DNA of 6,412 nt from CAYJLC01 sp964370735 (GTDB taxonomy: Bacteria; Bacillota; Clostridia; Oscillospirales; Butyricicoccaceae): assembly GCA_964370735.1 (NCBI GenBank), contig CAYJLC010000072.1:1-6412 (forward strand), given 5' to 3'. The position numbers and the translations under genes are program-made. Under the pieces are notes generated by a model, which saw nothing but the letters and a program-made list of their open reading frames with translations, did no database searches and was not told where the DNA came from. The number at the start of each line of letters is the position of its first letter. Position 1 is the stretch's first letter. This document shows positions 1-5,636 of this stretch, piece after piece.

Positions 1-688
1 CTTGAACTCCATCAGCGCCTAGCTCTAAAATACGCTTCACATCTTCGTTTGTATGAATACCACCACCTGCAATAAGAGGGATTTTCACACCATGTGTACG
101 CTCTAAAATATCTAATTCGGTTTTAATTTCTACTACTAAATCTTCAAGTGATTTATAAGTTCCGTTTTGCATTTCTTCCATTTTGAAACCTAAATGACCA
201 CCCGCTAAAGCGCCTTCTAAAACAACTGCGTCTGGCAATCTGTCTTGCTTAAGCCAAGACCTAGTGATTAAGTTTAGCGCTCTTGCTGAAGACACAATCG
301 GCATAATAAGCGTTTCAGAACCTTTAACTAAAGATGGCAAAGTAAGCGGAAGACCTGCGCCCGAAACGATTATGTCTATACCACTTTTAACAGCTTCTTT
401 AACATACACATCGTAGTTTTTCATAGCAGCCATTAAATTTAGTGAAATTATATTTTTTGTTTTTTCTTTAGCTCGTTTAATCTCTTTTGAAATCGCTCTG
501 CAATTTGCCTCTAGTGGATTTTTAAGAAAATCTGGCTCTAAAAAACCTGTTTGAACACCAGAAATAGTACCAATTCCACCCTCGATAGAAACAGCAGATG
601 CAAGATTTGACAAAGATACGCCTATTCCCATACCGCCCTGAATAATTGGAAGTTCAGCTATTTTATTTCCTATTTTTAATTCTTTCAT
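1..688 (-). CDS. Nitronate monooxygenase / FabK-like FMN flavoprotein, C-terminus cut by window edge
   Basis: The visible 229 residues, read from the ATG at 688, form the N-terminal two thirds of a TIM-barrel FMN enzyme of the nitronate monooxygenase (2-nitropropane dioxygenase) / FabK family. Landmarks are the FMN-binding start PIIQGGMGIGVS (residues 14-25), GGIGTISG (37-44), a central SGAGLPL (109-115), the hallmark EGALAGGHLGF (158-168) with the family's active-site His at 165, and the phosphate-binding IAGGGI (206-211). The long insert around residues 48-80 is what I recall of clostridial nitronate monooxygenase-like proteins rather than classical FabK, so the substrate is open: nitronate detoxification, or enoyl-ACP reduction in fatty acid synthesis. 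An AAGGAG Shine-Dalgarno lies at 695-700. The gene is transcribed divergently from the DJ-1 gene and has its own promoter and a FabT-like palindrome. Family assignment is firm; the exact function is not. Confidence 0.9.
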   Translation of the reverse strand, partial: MKELKIGNKIAELPIIQGGMGIGVSLSNLASAVSIEGGIGTISGVQTGFLEPDFLKNPLEANCRAISKEIKRAKEKTKNIISLNLMAAMKNYDVYVKEAVKSGIDIIVSGAGLPLTLPSLVKGSETLIMPIVSSARALNLITRSWLKQDRLPDAVVLEGALAGGHLGFKMEEMQNGTYKSLEDLVVEIKTELDILERTHGVKIPLIAGGGIHTNEDVKRILELGADGVQ

Positions 689-704
689 TGGATTCTCCTT
701 ATGA

Positions 705-723
705 TATTTTGAATATCAAATTA
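705..723 (-). promoter_or_regulatory. Candidate FabT-like operator in the 5' leader of the flavoprotein gene
   Basis: The sequence contains the inverted repeat TTTGA-ATA-TCAAA (708-720), flanked by a further partly symmetric TA/TA pair, giving TATTTTGAATATCAAATTA on the plus strand. It sits just downstream of the predicted minus-strand start site and upstream of the Shine-Dalgarno, where a bound repressor would block transcription. As I remember the streptococcal FabT (MarR family) consensus, AGTTTGATTATCAAATT, the plus strand matches at 15 of 17 positions. FabT controls fatty acid synthesis genes including fabK, which fits the downstream gene. The genome is AT-rich, so chance similarity is possible. 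A shifted palindrome GATATT-TTG-AATATC (703-717) overlaps it. Confidence 0.45.
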
Positions 724-734
724 TTTCATAAATA

Positions 735-763
735 AGTATATCACACTTAAATTTAAATGTAAA
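735..763 (-). promoter_or_regulatory. Sigma-A-type promoter for the flavoprotein gene
   Basis: On the minus strand a -35 box TTTACA (758-763) is separated by exactly 17 bp from a -10 box TATACT (735-740). A TG dinucleotide one base upstream of the -10 makes it an extended -10. The predicted start site is near 728, about 28 bases before the Shine-Dalgarno. Found by eye against the sigma-A consensus; no expression data. Confidence 0.7.
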
Positions 764-809
764 GATAAAAATTATATTTTCTAATTATTAAAACTAGATA
801 TATAAATAG

Positions 810-838
810 TTTACAACTTTGACGAAAAATGATACAAT
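810..838 (+). promoter_or_regulatory. Sigma-A-type promoter for the DJ-1 / kinase unit
   Basis: The -35 box TTTACA (810-815) and the -10 box TACAAT (833-838) are separated by 17 bp, with TG at 830-831 giving an extended -10. The predicted start site is near 845, leaving a short leader of about 25 bases before the ATG at 870, with AAGGAG at 857-862. It diverges from the flavoprotein promoter, whose -35 box is 46 bp away across a very AT-rich stretch with no other gene. Confidence 0.7.
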
Positions 839-869
839 ATATTTATAAAAAAATAAAAGGAGAATTTTT

Positions 870-1397
870 ATGGTTTACCTATTTTTAGCCGAAGGTCATG
901 AATCTGTCGAGGCGTTAACGCCAGTTGATTTACTAAGACGTGCGAACATAGAAATTAAAACAGTGTCTATCACAGGAAGTGAAACGGTTTGTGGCTCTTC
1001 AGGGGTTAAGATTATCGCCGATACTTTGTTTGAAAATGTGGATTTTTCAGACGCTACTGCGATAATTTTGCCAGGAGGAATGCCAGGCACTACAAATTTG
1101 CTTGCGCATGTCCCGCTTTGCGACTTGATTTTAAATATGTATAATAATGACAAGTATGTTTTTGCGATTTGTGCAGCGCCTATGATTTTATCGAAAATTG
1201 GTATCAATGAAAAAATGTCGATATACCCTACTTTTAAAGACAAGGTAATGAATTTTTCAAATGACAAGCTTTGTGTTTTAGATAAAGTTATTACTGCAAA
1301 TGCATTGGGTTCGGCGATAGATTTTTCGCTAGAAATCATAAAAAAACTACAAAATGATGAAGTTGCCTCTAAAGTAGCAAATTCAATCGTATATTAA
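870..1397 (+). CDS. DJ-1/PfpI (YajL/ThiJ-type) family protein
   Basis: This 175-residue cytoplasmic protein has the full length of the DJ-1 family. The start AEGHESVEALTPVDLLRRA (residues 7-25) matches the family opening and carries the conserved Glu at 14. ILPGGMPG (66-73) is the typical turn after beta-4, and AICAAP (99-104) is the nucleophile elbow with the oxidation-sensitive Cys at 101. The position of human DJ-1 His126 is Tyr119 here (IYP), common in bacterial members. The usual SRGPG motif near residue 142 reads ANALGS, which is less usual. Members act in protection against oxidative or carbonyl stress, possibly as deglycases or glyoxalases, but activities in this family are disputed; old annotations to thiamine synthesis (ThiJ) are unreliable. 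It is the first gene of a unit with the kinase, 14 bp upstream of it. Confidence 0.92.
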   Translation: MVYLFLAEGHESVEALTPVDLLRRANIEIKTVSITGSETVCGSSGVKIIADTLFENVDFSDATAIILPGGMPGTTNLLAHVPLCDLILNMYNNDKYVFAICAAPMILSKIGINEKMSIYPTFKDKVMNFSNDKLCVLDKVITANALGSAIDFSLEIIKKLQNDEVASKVANSIVY

Positions 1398-1411
1398 GGA
1401 GAAAAAAGTAA

Positions 1412-2335
1412 ATGTCAAAATTTTTAGTATCACTAGATGGTGGAGCAACGAAAACGAATGTTTGTCTATATAATATAGAAGATGAAAGCGTTGCGATGTT
1501 TGAGTTTGGTGGCTCGAATTATAAAGAAATCGGATTAGATGGCTTAGAGGCAATGTTTTTAAATGCAGTAGAGGAAATTTATGATGCATTAGACATAACT
1601 TCTGACGATATAAAAGGTGCTGTTATGGGATTTTCTGGGCTTGATAGTGAAAAAGATAAACAAAAAATCTCGGATATCGTAATAAAATCAGGAATTTCTC
1701 GTGAAAAAATATTTTTATGCAACGACGGTGAACTTATAATGTATTCGTCGGCGTCTGTTCCTGGTATTTGCGTAGTTTCTGGCACTGGTTCTGTTGCTTA
1801 TGGTTATGACGAAGGATTGGATATTGTTCGCGCAGGTGGCCACGACAGATGGTTCTCGGATTTAGGTTCTGGCTATTGGGTTGCAACACAAGTTTTGCGT
1901 GAGTATGTTAAATATTTAGACGATATTGTGCCATATATGGGCATTTTTGAAGAGATTGAAGGTTTTTATGCTAAAAAACCAGAAGAAATGATTGAGTTTA
2001 TAAATAGTGCACCAAAGGAAGAAATAGCTTCACTTGCAAAATTGGTATTGGATAATGGCGCAGACGGCGACCCTCTTTGCGAAGCAATTATGAAAGGTGC
2101 AGCCTATAATCTTGCAAATTTAGTACAATCAGTGTATACAAGACTAGACACATCTGATGCACTTAAATTAGATTTGGTAATGGTTGGAAGTTTGTTTAAG
2201 AATGAGAAGTTTTATGAGCTATTTTCTGAACAATGTGTCAATCAAACGACATATAAAAACATAAACTTTGTTAAATTTGTCACAGAGCCTAGTGAAATTG
2301 CAGTTGATTTTGCAAAAAGATTGTTTTTAGCTTAA
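1412..2335 (+). CDS. BadF/BadG/NAGK-family sugar kinase (probable N-acetylglucosamine-type kinase)
   Basis: This 307-residue soluble protein has the ASKHA (actin/hexokinase) fold layout of the BadF/BadG/BcrA/BcrD ATPase family, which includes N-acetylglucosamine kinases. Visible motifs are phosphate-1 DGGATKTN (residues 9-16), FSGLDS (74-79), the likely catalytic base in ND at 104-105, phosphate-2 SGTGSVAYG (123-131), and GGHDRWFSDLGSGYWVA (142-158). The last normally reads close to GGxGxxLGDEGSxYW; here the Glu after the conserved Asp is Leu151, so substrate or nucleotide handling may differ. VMVGS (257-261) stands in place of the adenosine motif. Length fits a kinase rather than the benzoyl-CoA reductase subunits of the same Pfam family, and no [4Fe-4S] cysteine pair is seen. 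The Shine-Dalgarno AAGGAG (1396-1401) overlaps the stop codon of the DJ-1 gene, so the two are probably co-transcribed. The sugar substrate cannot be read from sequence. Confidence 0.85.
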   Translation: MSKFLVSLDGGATKTNVCLYNIEDESVAMFEFGGSNYKEIGLDGLEAMFLNAVEEIYDALDITSDDIKGAVMGFSGLDSEKDKQKISDIVIKSGISREKIFLCNDGELIMYSSASVPGICVVSGTGSVAYGYDEGLDIVRAGGHDRWFSDLGSGYWVATQVLREYVKYLDDIVPYMGIFEEIEGFYAKKPEEMIEFINSAPKEEIASLAKLVLDNGADGDPLCEAIMKGAAYNLANLVQSVYTRLDTSDALKLDLVMVGSLFKNEKFYELFSEQCVNQTTYKNINFVKFVTEPSEIAVDFAKRLFLA

Positions 2336-2350
2336 AAAATGATAAAAAAC

Positions 2351-2369
2351 ATTTGAAATTTTTTCAAAT
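2351..2369. repeat. Perfect palindrome overlapping the nfn promoter -35 box and spacer
   Basis: ATTTGAAA and TTTCAAAT (8-bp perfect arms) are separated by TTT. The left arm contains the -35 box and the right arm lies in the promoter spacer, so a dimeric repressor bound here would exclude RNA polymerase. It could instead be a weak terminator hairpin for the kinase gene ending at 2335, but the arms have only one G-C pair each and no U-run follows. I favour an operator; the regulator is unknown. Confidence 0.45.
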
Positions 2370-2381
2370 TTGTATTATAAT
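2353..2381 (+). promoter_or_regulatory. Strong sigma-A-type promoter for nfnAB
   Basis: The -35 box TTGAAA (2353-2358), a 17-bp spacer and a perfect -10 box TATAAT (2376-2381) make this the best promoter in the window. The predicted start is near 2388, followed by a short leader and GGAGGT (2400-2405) ahead of the nfnA ATG at 2414. It is probably the main promoter for nfnA, nfnB and, by read-through, the pilin and small membrane protein genes. Confidence 0.75.
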
Positions 2382-2413
2382 AGTTACAAACGATTTTTTG
2401 GAGGTCTGACAAA

Positions 2414-3259
2414 ATGTATAAAATTCTTGAAAAAGAAAGATTAAGTTCGCAAGTAGTAAAAATGAAAATTTTAGCACCGAATGTTGCAAAAAAAGCACTT
2501 GCTGGTCAATTTATTATATTAAGGGTTGATGATGAGGGTGAAAGAATTCCTCTAACAATTGCTGATTACGACAGAAATGACGGTGTTATCACAATTATTT
2601 TCCAAGAAGTAGGTGGTTCAACTATCAAACTTGGACAAAAAGAAGCTGGAGAAGATTTAGCTGATTTTGTAGGGCCTTTGGGTGTTGCATCGCATTTAGA
2701 AGAATATAAAGGCAAAAAAGTAGCCGTTGTTGGCGGTGGTTTGGGTTGTGCTATTGCGTACCCTCAAGCAAAAGCACTTCATGCGTTTGGTGCCGATGTT
2801 GACGTTATCGCAGGATTTAGAAATGAAGAGCTTGTTATTTTAGAAGATGAAATGAAAGCTGTTTCAAATAGATTATTCATAGTAACAGACGATGGTTCTT
2901 ATGGTCAAAAAGGTTTAGTTACTGATATTTTAAATGGCGAAATCGCAAATGGCGTTAAATACGATATGGTTATCGCTATTGGACCATTAATTATGATGAA
3001 ATTTGTATGTCTTGCGACAAAGCCACACGAAATAAAAACAGTGGTTTCTATGAACTCGACTATGGTTGATGGAACTGGTATGTGTGGATGTTGTCGACTT
3101 ACAGTTGGTGGAGAAACGAAGTTTGCCTGTGTTGATGGCCCTGAATTTGACGGTCACTTAATCGACTTTGATGAAACTATGAGAAAAGCACAAATGTATA
3201 AAGCACATGAAAAATGCGCAACAGACAATTGTAATTTGGAGGGAATGAACAATGCCTAA
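2414..3259 (+). CDS. nfnA: NADH-dependent ferredoxin:NADP+ oxidoreductase, small subunit (NfnA; FAD, [2Fe-2S])
   Basis: This 281-residue protein belongs to the ferredoxin-NADP+ reductase / dihydroorotate dehydrogenase electron-transfer subunit family. An N-terminal FAD-binding beta-barrel has the RIPLTIAD motif (residues 44-51) and VGPLG (86-90). A Rossmann domain for NADH begins at VAVVGGGLGCAIA (103-115). A C-terminal [2Fe-2S] loop has Cys224, Cys226, Cys227 and Cys239 in the context DGTGMCGCCR...KFACVDGPEFDGH. In structurally studied Nfn enzymes one ligand is Asp; Asp219 is the candidate here. With NfnB it couples NADH and reduced ferredoxin oxidation to NADP+ reduction by flavin-based electron bifurcation/confurcation in the cytoplasm. 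Two extra cysteines (268, 273) lie near the end. The similar SudB and DHODH PyrK subunits are alternatives by sequence alone, but the overlap with nfnB decides it. Confidence 0.93.
   Translation: MYKILEKERLSSQVVKMKILAPNVAKKALAGQFIILRVDDEGERIPLTIADYDRNDGVITIIFQEVGGSTIKLGQKEAGEDLADFVGPLGVASHLEEYKGKKVAVVGGGLGCAIAYPQAKALHAFGADVDVIAGFRNEELVILEDEMKAVSNRLFIVTDDGSYGQKGLVTDILNGEIANGVKYDMVIAIGPLIMMKFVCLATKPHEIKTVVSMNSTMVDGTGMCGCCRLTVGGETKFACVDGPEFDGHLIDFDETMRKAQMYKAHEKCATDNCNLEGMNNA
3238..3254 (+). promoter_or_regulatory. Shine-Dalgarno and start of nfnB inside the nfnA end (translational coupling)
   Basis: GGAGGG (3238-3243) lies within the last codons of nfnA, 8 bases before the nfnB ATG at 3252. 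The nfnA stop TAA is at 3257-3259, giving an 8-bp overlap in different frames. This favours coupled, near-equimolar translation of the two subunits and selects the 3252 start over the next in-frame ATG at 3261. Confidence 0.75.
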
Positions 3260-4640
3260 TATGTCAAATGTTAAAGTAGCTATTCCAGAGCAAGACCCAA
3301 ATATCAGAAATGGGAATTTCGAAGAAGTTACTTTGGGTTATACCGAAGAAATGGCTATCGAAGAAGCTACGAGATGTTTAAATTGTAAACACAAGCCATG
3401 TATGAAGGGTTGCCCTGTAAATGTTCAAATTCCTGAATTTATCGTGTCAATTGCCGAAGGAAAATTTAAAGAAGCAAACGAAATTATCAAAGCTACTTCT
3501 TCCCTACCGGCAGTTTGTGGCAGAGTTTGTCCTCAGGAGTCACAATGTGAGAAATATTGTGTAAGAGGTATTAAAGGCGAACCTGTTGGTATTGGTCGTT
3601 TAGAGCGTTTCGCTGCTGACTGGGCTATGGAAAATGTTACTGACAAACCAGAAAAACCAACATCAAATGGCAAAAAAGTTGCTGTTGTTGGTGCAGGTCC
3701 TGCCGGACTTACTGCTGCTGGTGATTTAGCGTTATTAGGCTATGAAGTTACTGTTTTTGAAGCATTCCACGTTGCTGGTGGTGTACTTATGTATGGTATC
3801 CCAGAATTCAGACTACCTAAAGCAATCGTACAAAAAGAAATCGATACACTAAAAGACTTAGGTGTAAAAATTGTTACAAACTTTGTTGTTGGTAAGTCAT
3901 CTACTATCGATGAATTATTCGAAGATGGATTTGAAGCAATTTTCATAGGTTCAGGAGCGGGTCTTCCTAAATTTATGAATATTCCTGGAGAAAACTTAAA
4001 CGGAGTTTACTCTGCAAACGAATACTTAACTCGTATAAATCTAATGAAAGCGTATTTAGATAATTCTAACACACCTATTTTCAAGGCGAAAAATGTCGCT
4101 GTATTCGGTGGTGGTAATGTTGCTATGGATGCTGCTCGTTCTGCTAAAAGAATGGGTGCTGAAAATGTTTACATTGTATATCGTAGAACAGAAAATGAGC
4201 TTCCGGCAAGAGCAGAAGAAGTTCACCACGCAAAAGAAGAAGGTATTGAGTTTAAAGTTCTTGCTGCTCCAAGCGAAATTATAAGCGACGGCAATTTCTG
4301 GGTTAAAGGCGTTAAATACAATCCTTGTACTCTTGGCGAACCAGACGAGTCTGGAAGACGTTCTCCTGTTGTTAATCGCGATGAAGAACTTATTTTAGAT
4401 GTAGACTGTGTAATCGTATCTATCGGTACATCTCCAAATCCAATTATCCCAGCTTCAACTCCAGACCTTGAAACAAACCGTTGGGGTTGTGTTGTTGCAA
4501 ATGACGATGGTATTACTCAAAAAGACGGTGTTTTCGCTGGTGGTGACGTAGTAACTGGTGCTGCAACGGTAATTTTAGCAATGGGTGCCGGTAAAAAAGC
4601 AGCTATGGCAATGGATGAGTATATTAAAAATAAAGGTTAG
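3252..4640 (+). CDS. nfnB: NADH-dependent ferredoxin:NADP+ oxidoreductase, large subunit (NfnB; often annotated GltA/GltD-like)
   Basis: This 462-residue protein has the GltD-like architecture. The N-terminal ferredoxin-like part carries two cysteine sets, Cys42/45/50/54 (CLNCKHKPCMKGCP) and Cys89/93/99/103 (VCGRVCPQESQCEKYC), for two [4Fe-4S] clusters; in solved Nfn structures one cluster uses a Glu ligand, and Glu96 is a candidate. The FAD domain starts at GAGPAGLTAAG (147-157). The NADPH domain has FGGGNVAMDAARSAKRMG (285-302), followed by VYRR (309-312), the arginine pair that recognises the NADPH 2'-phosphate. The C-terminal FAD motif is AGGDVVTGAATVILAMG (429-445). There is no glutamate synthase large subunit nearby and the partner is NfnA, so the product is Nfn rather than GOGAT. 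It bifurcates NADPH electrons to NAD+ and ferredoxin, or runs the reverse, supplying NADPH from reduced ferredoxin and NADH. Confidence 0.93.
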   Translation: MPNMSNVKVAIPEQDPNIRNGNFEEVTLGYTEEMAIEEATRCLNCKHKPCMKGCPVNVQIPEFIVSIAEGKFKEANEIIKATSSLPAVCGRVCPQESQCEKYCVRGIKGEPVGIGRLERFAADWAMENVTDKPEKPTSNGKKVAVVGAGPAGLTAAGDLALLGYEVTVFEAFHVAGGVLMYGIPEFRLPKAIVQKEIDTLKDLGVKIVTNFVVGKSSTIDELFEDGFEAIFIGSGAGLPKFMNIPGENLNGVYSANEYLTRINLMKAYLDNSNTPIFKAKNVAVFGGGNVAMDAARSAKRMGAENVYIVYRRTENELPARAEEVHHAKEEGIEFKVLAAPSEIISDGNFWVKGVKYNPCTLGEPDESGRRSPVVNRDEELILDVDCVIVSIGTSPNPIIPASTPDLETNRWGCVVANDDGITQKDGVFAGGDVVTGAATVILAMGAGKKAAMAMDEYIKNKG

Positions 4641-4658
4641 TTTTATTTAGGAGGAGTT

Positions 4659-5288
4659 ATGAAAAATAAAGGCTTCACTATGGTTGAACTCATAATTGTT
4701 ATCGCAATTATTGCCATTTTAGCTGCTGTTATTGCCCCACAATATTTGCGTTTTGTGGAAGATGCAAATGAAACTAATGATTTGCAAGTAGCATCGACTA
4801 TTGTAGATGCAGCAACAATTGCAATAGCTGAACCAAATGGAATTCCTCCTGGATATTATTTAGAAGTCTTATGGATTACAGGCAAAGAATCTGGTAACTA
4901 CATAGACGGTGGAAACCTGCTAATTCGTTATGGTGGTGTAACATATAGGTATTCTGTATTTAATTCAGGTGATGCTAGTGATGATATTGCACCACTAACT
5001 TCGGATGGTGGCAAAAATGACGAAGCATTAGAAAAATTTGCAGAAAGTTTAATTTCTTTACTAACGGATGCAGATATTACTAGAAAAAATAGCTCTGTTA
5101 CTGGAATATTAGAATTTAGTGCACCGTTTACATCTGCAAAGTCTGATTTAGGAACATCTTCAAATTTAGCACTCCACGTTAACACTTCAACTGGTGAAAT
5201 TGCTCTTGCAAAATTATATACCTCAACAAATCCAACAGAAACTAATAAATGGGTAGAATTAGGTCTTGATGCGATACCTGCGGTTTAA
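4659..5288 (+). CDS. Type IV pilin-like protein with prepilin N-terminus
   Basis: This 209-residue protein opens with MKNKG-FTMVELIIVIAII: a short basic leader of five residues, prepilin peptidase site after Gly5, N-methylated Phe as mature residue 1, and the conserved Glu at mature position 5. The hydrophobic segment (about residues 11-26) is both membrane anchor and assembly helix, followed by the usual PQYLRFVEDAN turn (27-37). The rest is a Ser/Thr/Asp-rich globular domain I do not recognise; it has no cysteine, so no disulfide-bonded D-region. It would sit in the membrane or in a pilus or pseudopilus outside the cell. AGGAGG at 4649-4654 precedes the ATG. It starts 18 bp after nfnB with no terminator between them. 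No ATPase, platform protein or prepilin peptidase gene lies in the window, so assembly genes must be elsewhere. Major versus minor pilin cannot be decided. Confidence 0.9.
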   Translation: MKNKGFTMVELIIVIAIIAILAAVIAPQYLRFVEDANETNDLQVASTIVDAATIAIAEPNGIPPGYYLEVLWITGKESGNYIDGGNLLIRYGGVTYRYSVFNSGDASDDIAPLTSDGGKNDEALEKFAESLISLLTDADITRKNSSVTGILEFSAPFTSAKSDLGTSSNLALHVNTSTGEIALAKLYTSTNPTETNKWVELGLDAIPAV

Positions 5289-5303
5289 ATAGATGGAGGT
5301 AAA

Positions 5304-5618
5304 ATGGAATTTTTCGGCTTAATTGCGTTTATATTAGTGTTATCTTACTCTGCATATCCACGAAAGATACAAAAATTAGAGCGAGAGATAAAGAAATTAT
5401 ATGGAGGGAATCTAGAAATGTCAAAAATAATCAGTGGTTTAGTTGGCAAGTCTTGCAGGATTACAACCGTAGGAGATTTTGCTACTCAAATGAATGCCAC
5501 TATATTAGAGGTAGATTCTGATTGGACTAAAATACAGAAAATTGACAAAAGAGGTATTGCTTCAATTGAAATAATGCGAGTAGATGATATAAAAAAAATC
5601 GACTTAATCGTCGAATAA
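5304..5618 (+). CDS. Small membrane-anchored protein with possible LSm/SH3-like domain
   Basis: I do not recognise a named family for this 104-residue protein. Residues 3-18 are a single hydrophobic segment, followed by a charged, probably coiled-coil stretch (RKIQKLEREIKKL, 20-32). This suggests an N-terminal anchor with the rest in the cytoplasm. Residues 40-104 look like a small beta-barrel: GLVGKSCRITT, a break, ATILEVDSDWTKIQ, then IEIMRVDDIKKIDLI. The pattern of a 'DW' after a strand and a final 'R-D-I' strand resembles LSm-like proteins of Firmicutes, which is a shape judgement and not a match. GGAGGT (5295-5300) is unusually close to the ATG at 5304 (three bases). An in-frame ATG at 5418 has its own better-spaced site. 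It lies 15 bp after the pilin gene and 18 bp before guaA. Confidence 0.75.
   Translation: MEFFGLIAFILVLSYSAYPRKIQKLEREIKKLYGGNLEMSKIISGLVGKSCRITTVGDFATQMNATILEVDSDWTKIQKIDKRGIASIEIMRVDDIKKIDLIVE
5403..5420 (+). promoter_or_regulatory. Internal Shine-Dalgarno and in-frame start within the small protein gene
   Basis: GGAGGG (5403-5408) stands nine bases before an ATG at 5418, which is codon 39 of the 104-residue frame. Initiation there gives a 66-residue soluble protein (MSKIISGLVGK...) that is exactly the predicted globular domain without anchor and coil. This spacing is better than at the 5304 start. Either both forms are made, or the true start is 5418; the hydrophobic segment and the 5295-5300 site argue that the long form is also real. 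Confidence 0.55.
5566..5593 (+). promoter_or_regulatory. Possible guaA promoter inside the preceding gene
   Basis: TTGAAA (5566-5571), a 16-bp spacer and TATAAA (5588-5593), with TG at 5585-5586 giving an extended -10, place a start near 5600. This would let guaA be expressed apart from the upstream genes. Such boxes occur by chance in AT-rich DNA, so this is tentative. No purine riboswitch-like structure fits in the 18-bp gap before guaA. Confidence 0.35.
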
Positions 5619-5636
5619 AAAGAAAGGAAACAAAAT

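Noticed and set aside
819..838. TTGACG followed by TACAAT as the promoter for the DJ-1 gene
   Set aside because: The spacer is only 8 bp. TTTACA at 810-815 with a 17-bp spacer to the same -10 is the workable pairing.
896..1339. 147-residue open frame on the minus strand opposite the DJ-1 gene
   Set aside because: It lies wholly inside a well-supported DJ-1 coding region, has no family-like motif, and is explained as an antisense shadow.
2336..2375. Rho-independent terminator after the kinase gene
   Set aside because: The only hairpin has nearly all A-T pairs and is followed by mixed sequence and a promoter -10 rather than a U-run, so it is better read as an operator candidate.
4093..4284. 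63-residue plus-strand frame inside nfnB
   Set aside because: It is out of frame within the conserved NADPH-binding domain of NfnB, with no Shine-Dalgarno of note and low-complexity Leu/Lys content.
3252..4640. Glutamate synthase (GOGAT) small subunit
   Set aside because: The sequence is GltD-like, but there is no GOGAT large subunit in the window and it overlaps an NfnA-type subunit, so Nfn is the better call.
5619..5636. Purine riboswitch or other leader before guaA
   Set aside because: Only 18 bp separate guaA from the upstream gene, enough for a Shine-Dalgarno site but not an aptamer, and no purine-aptamer core is seen further upstream.
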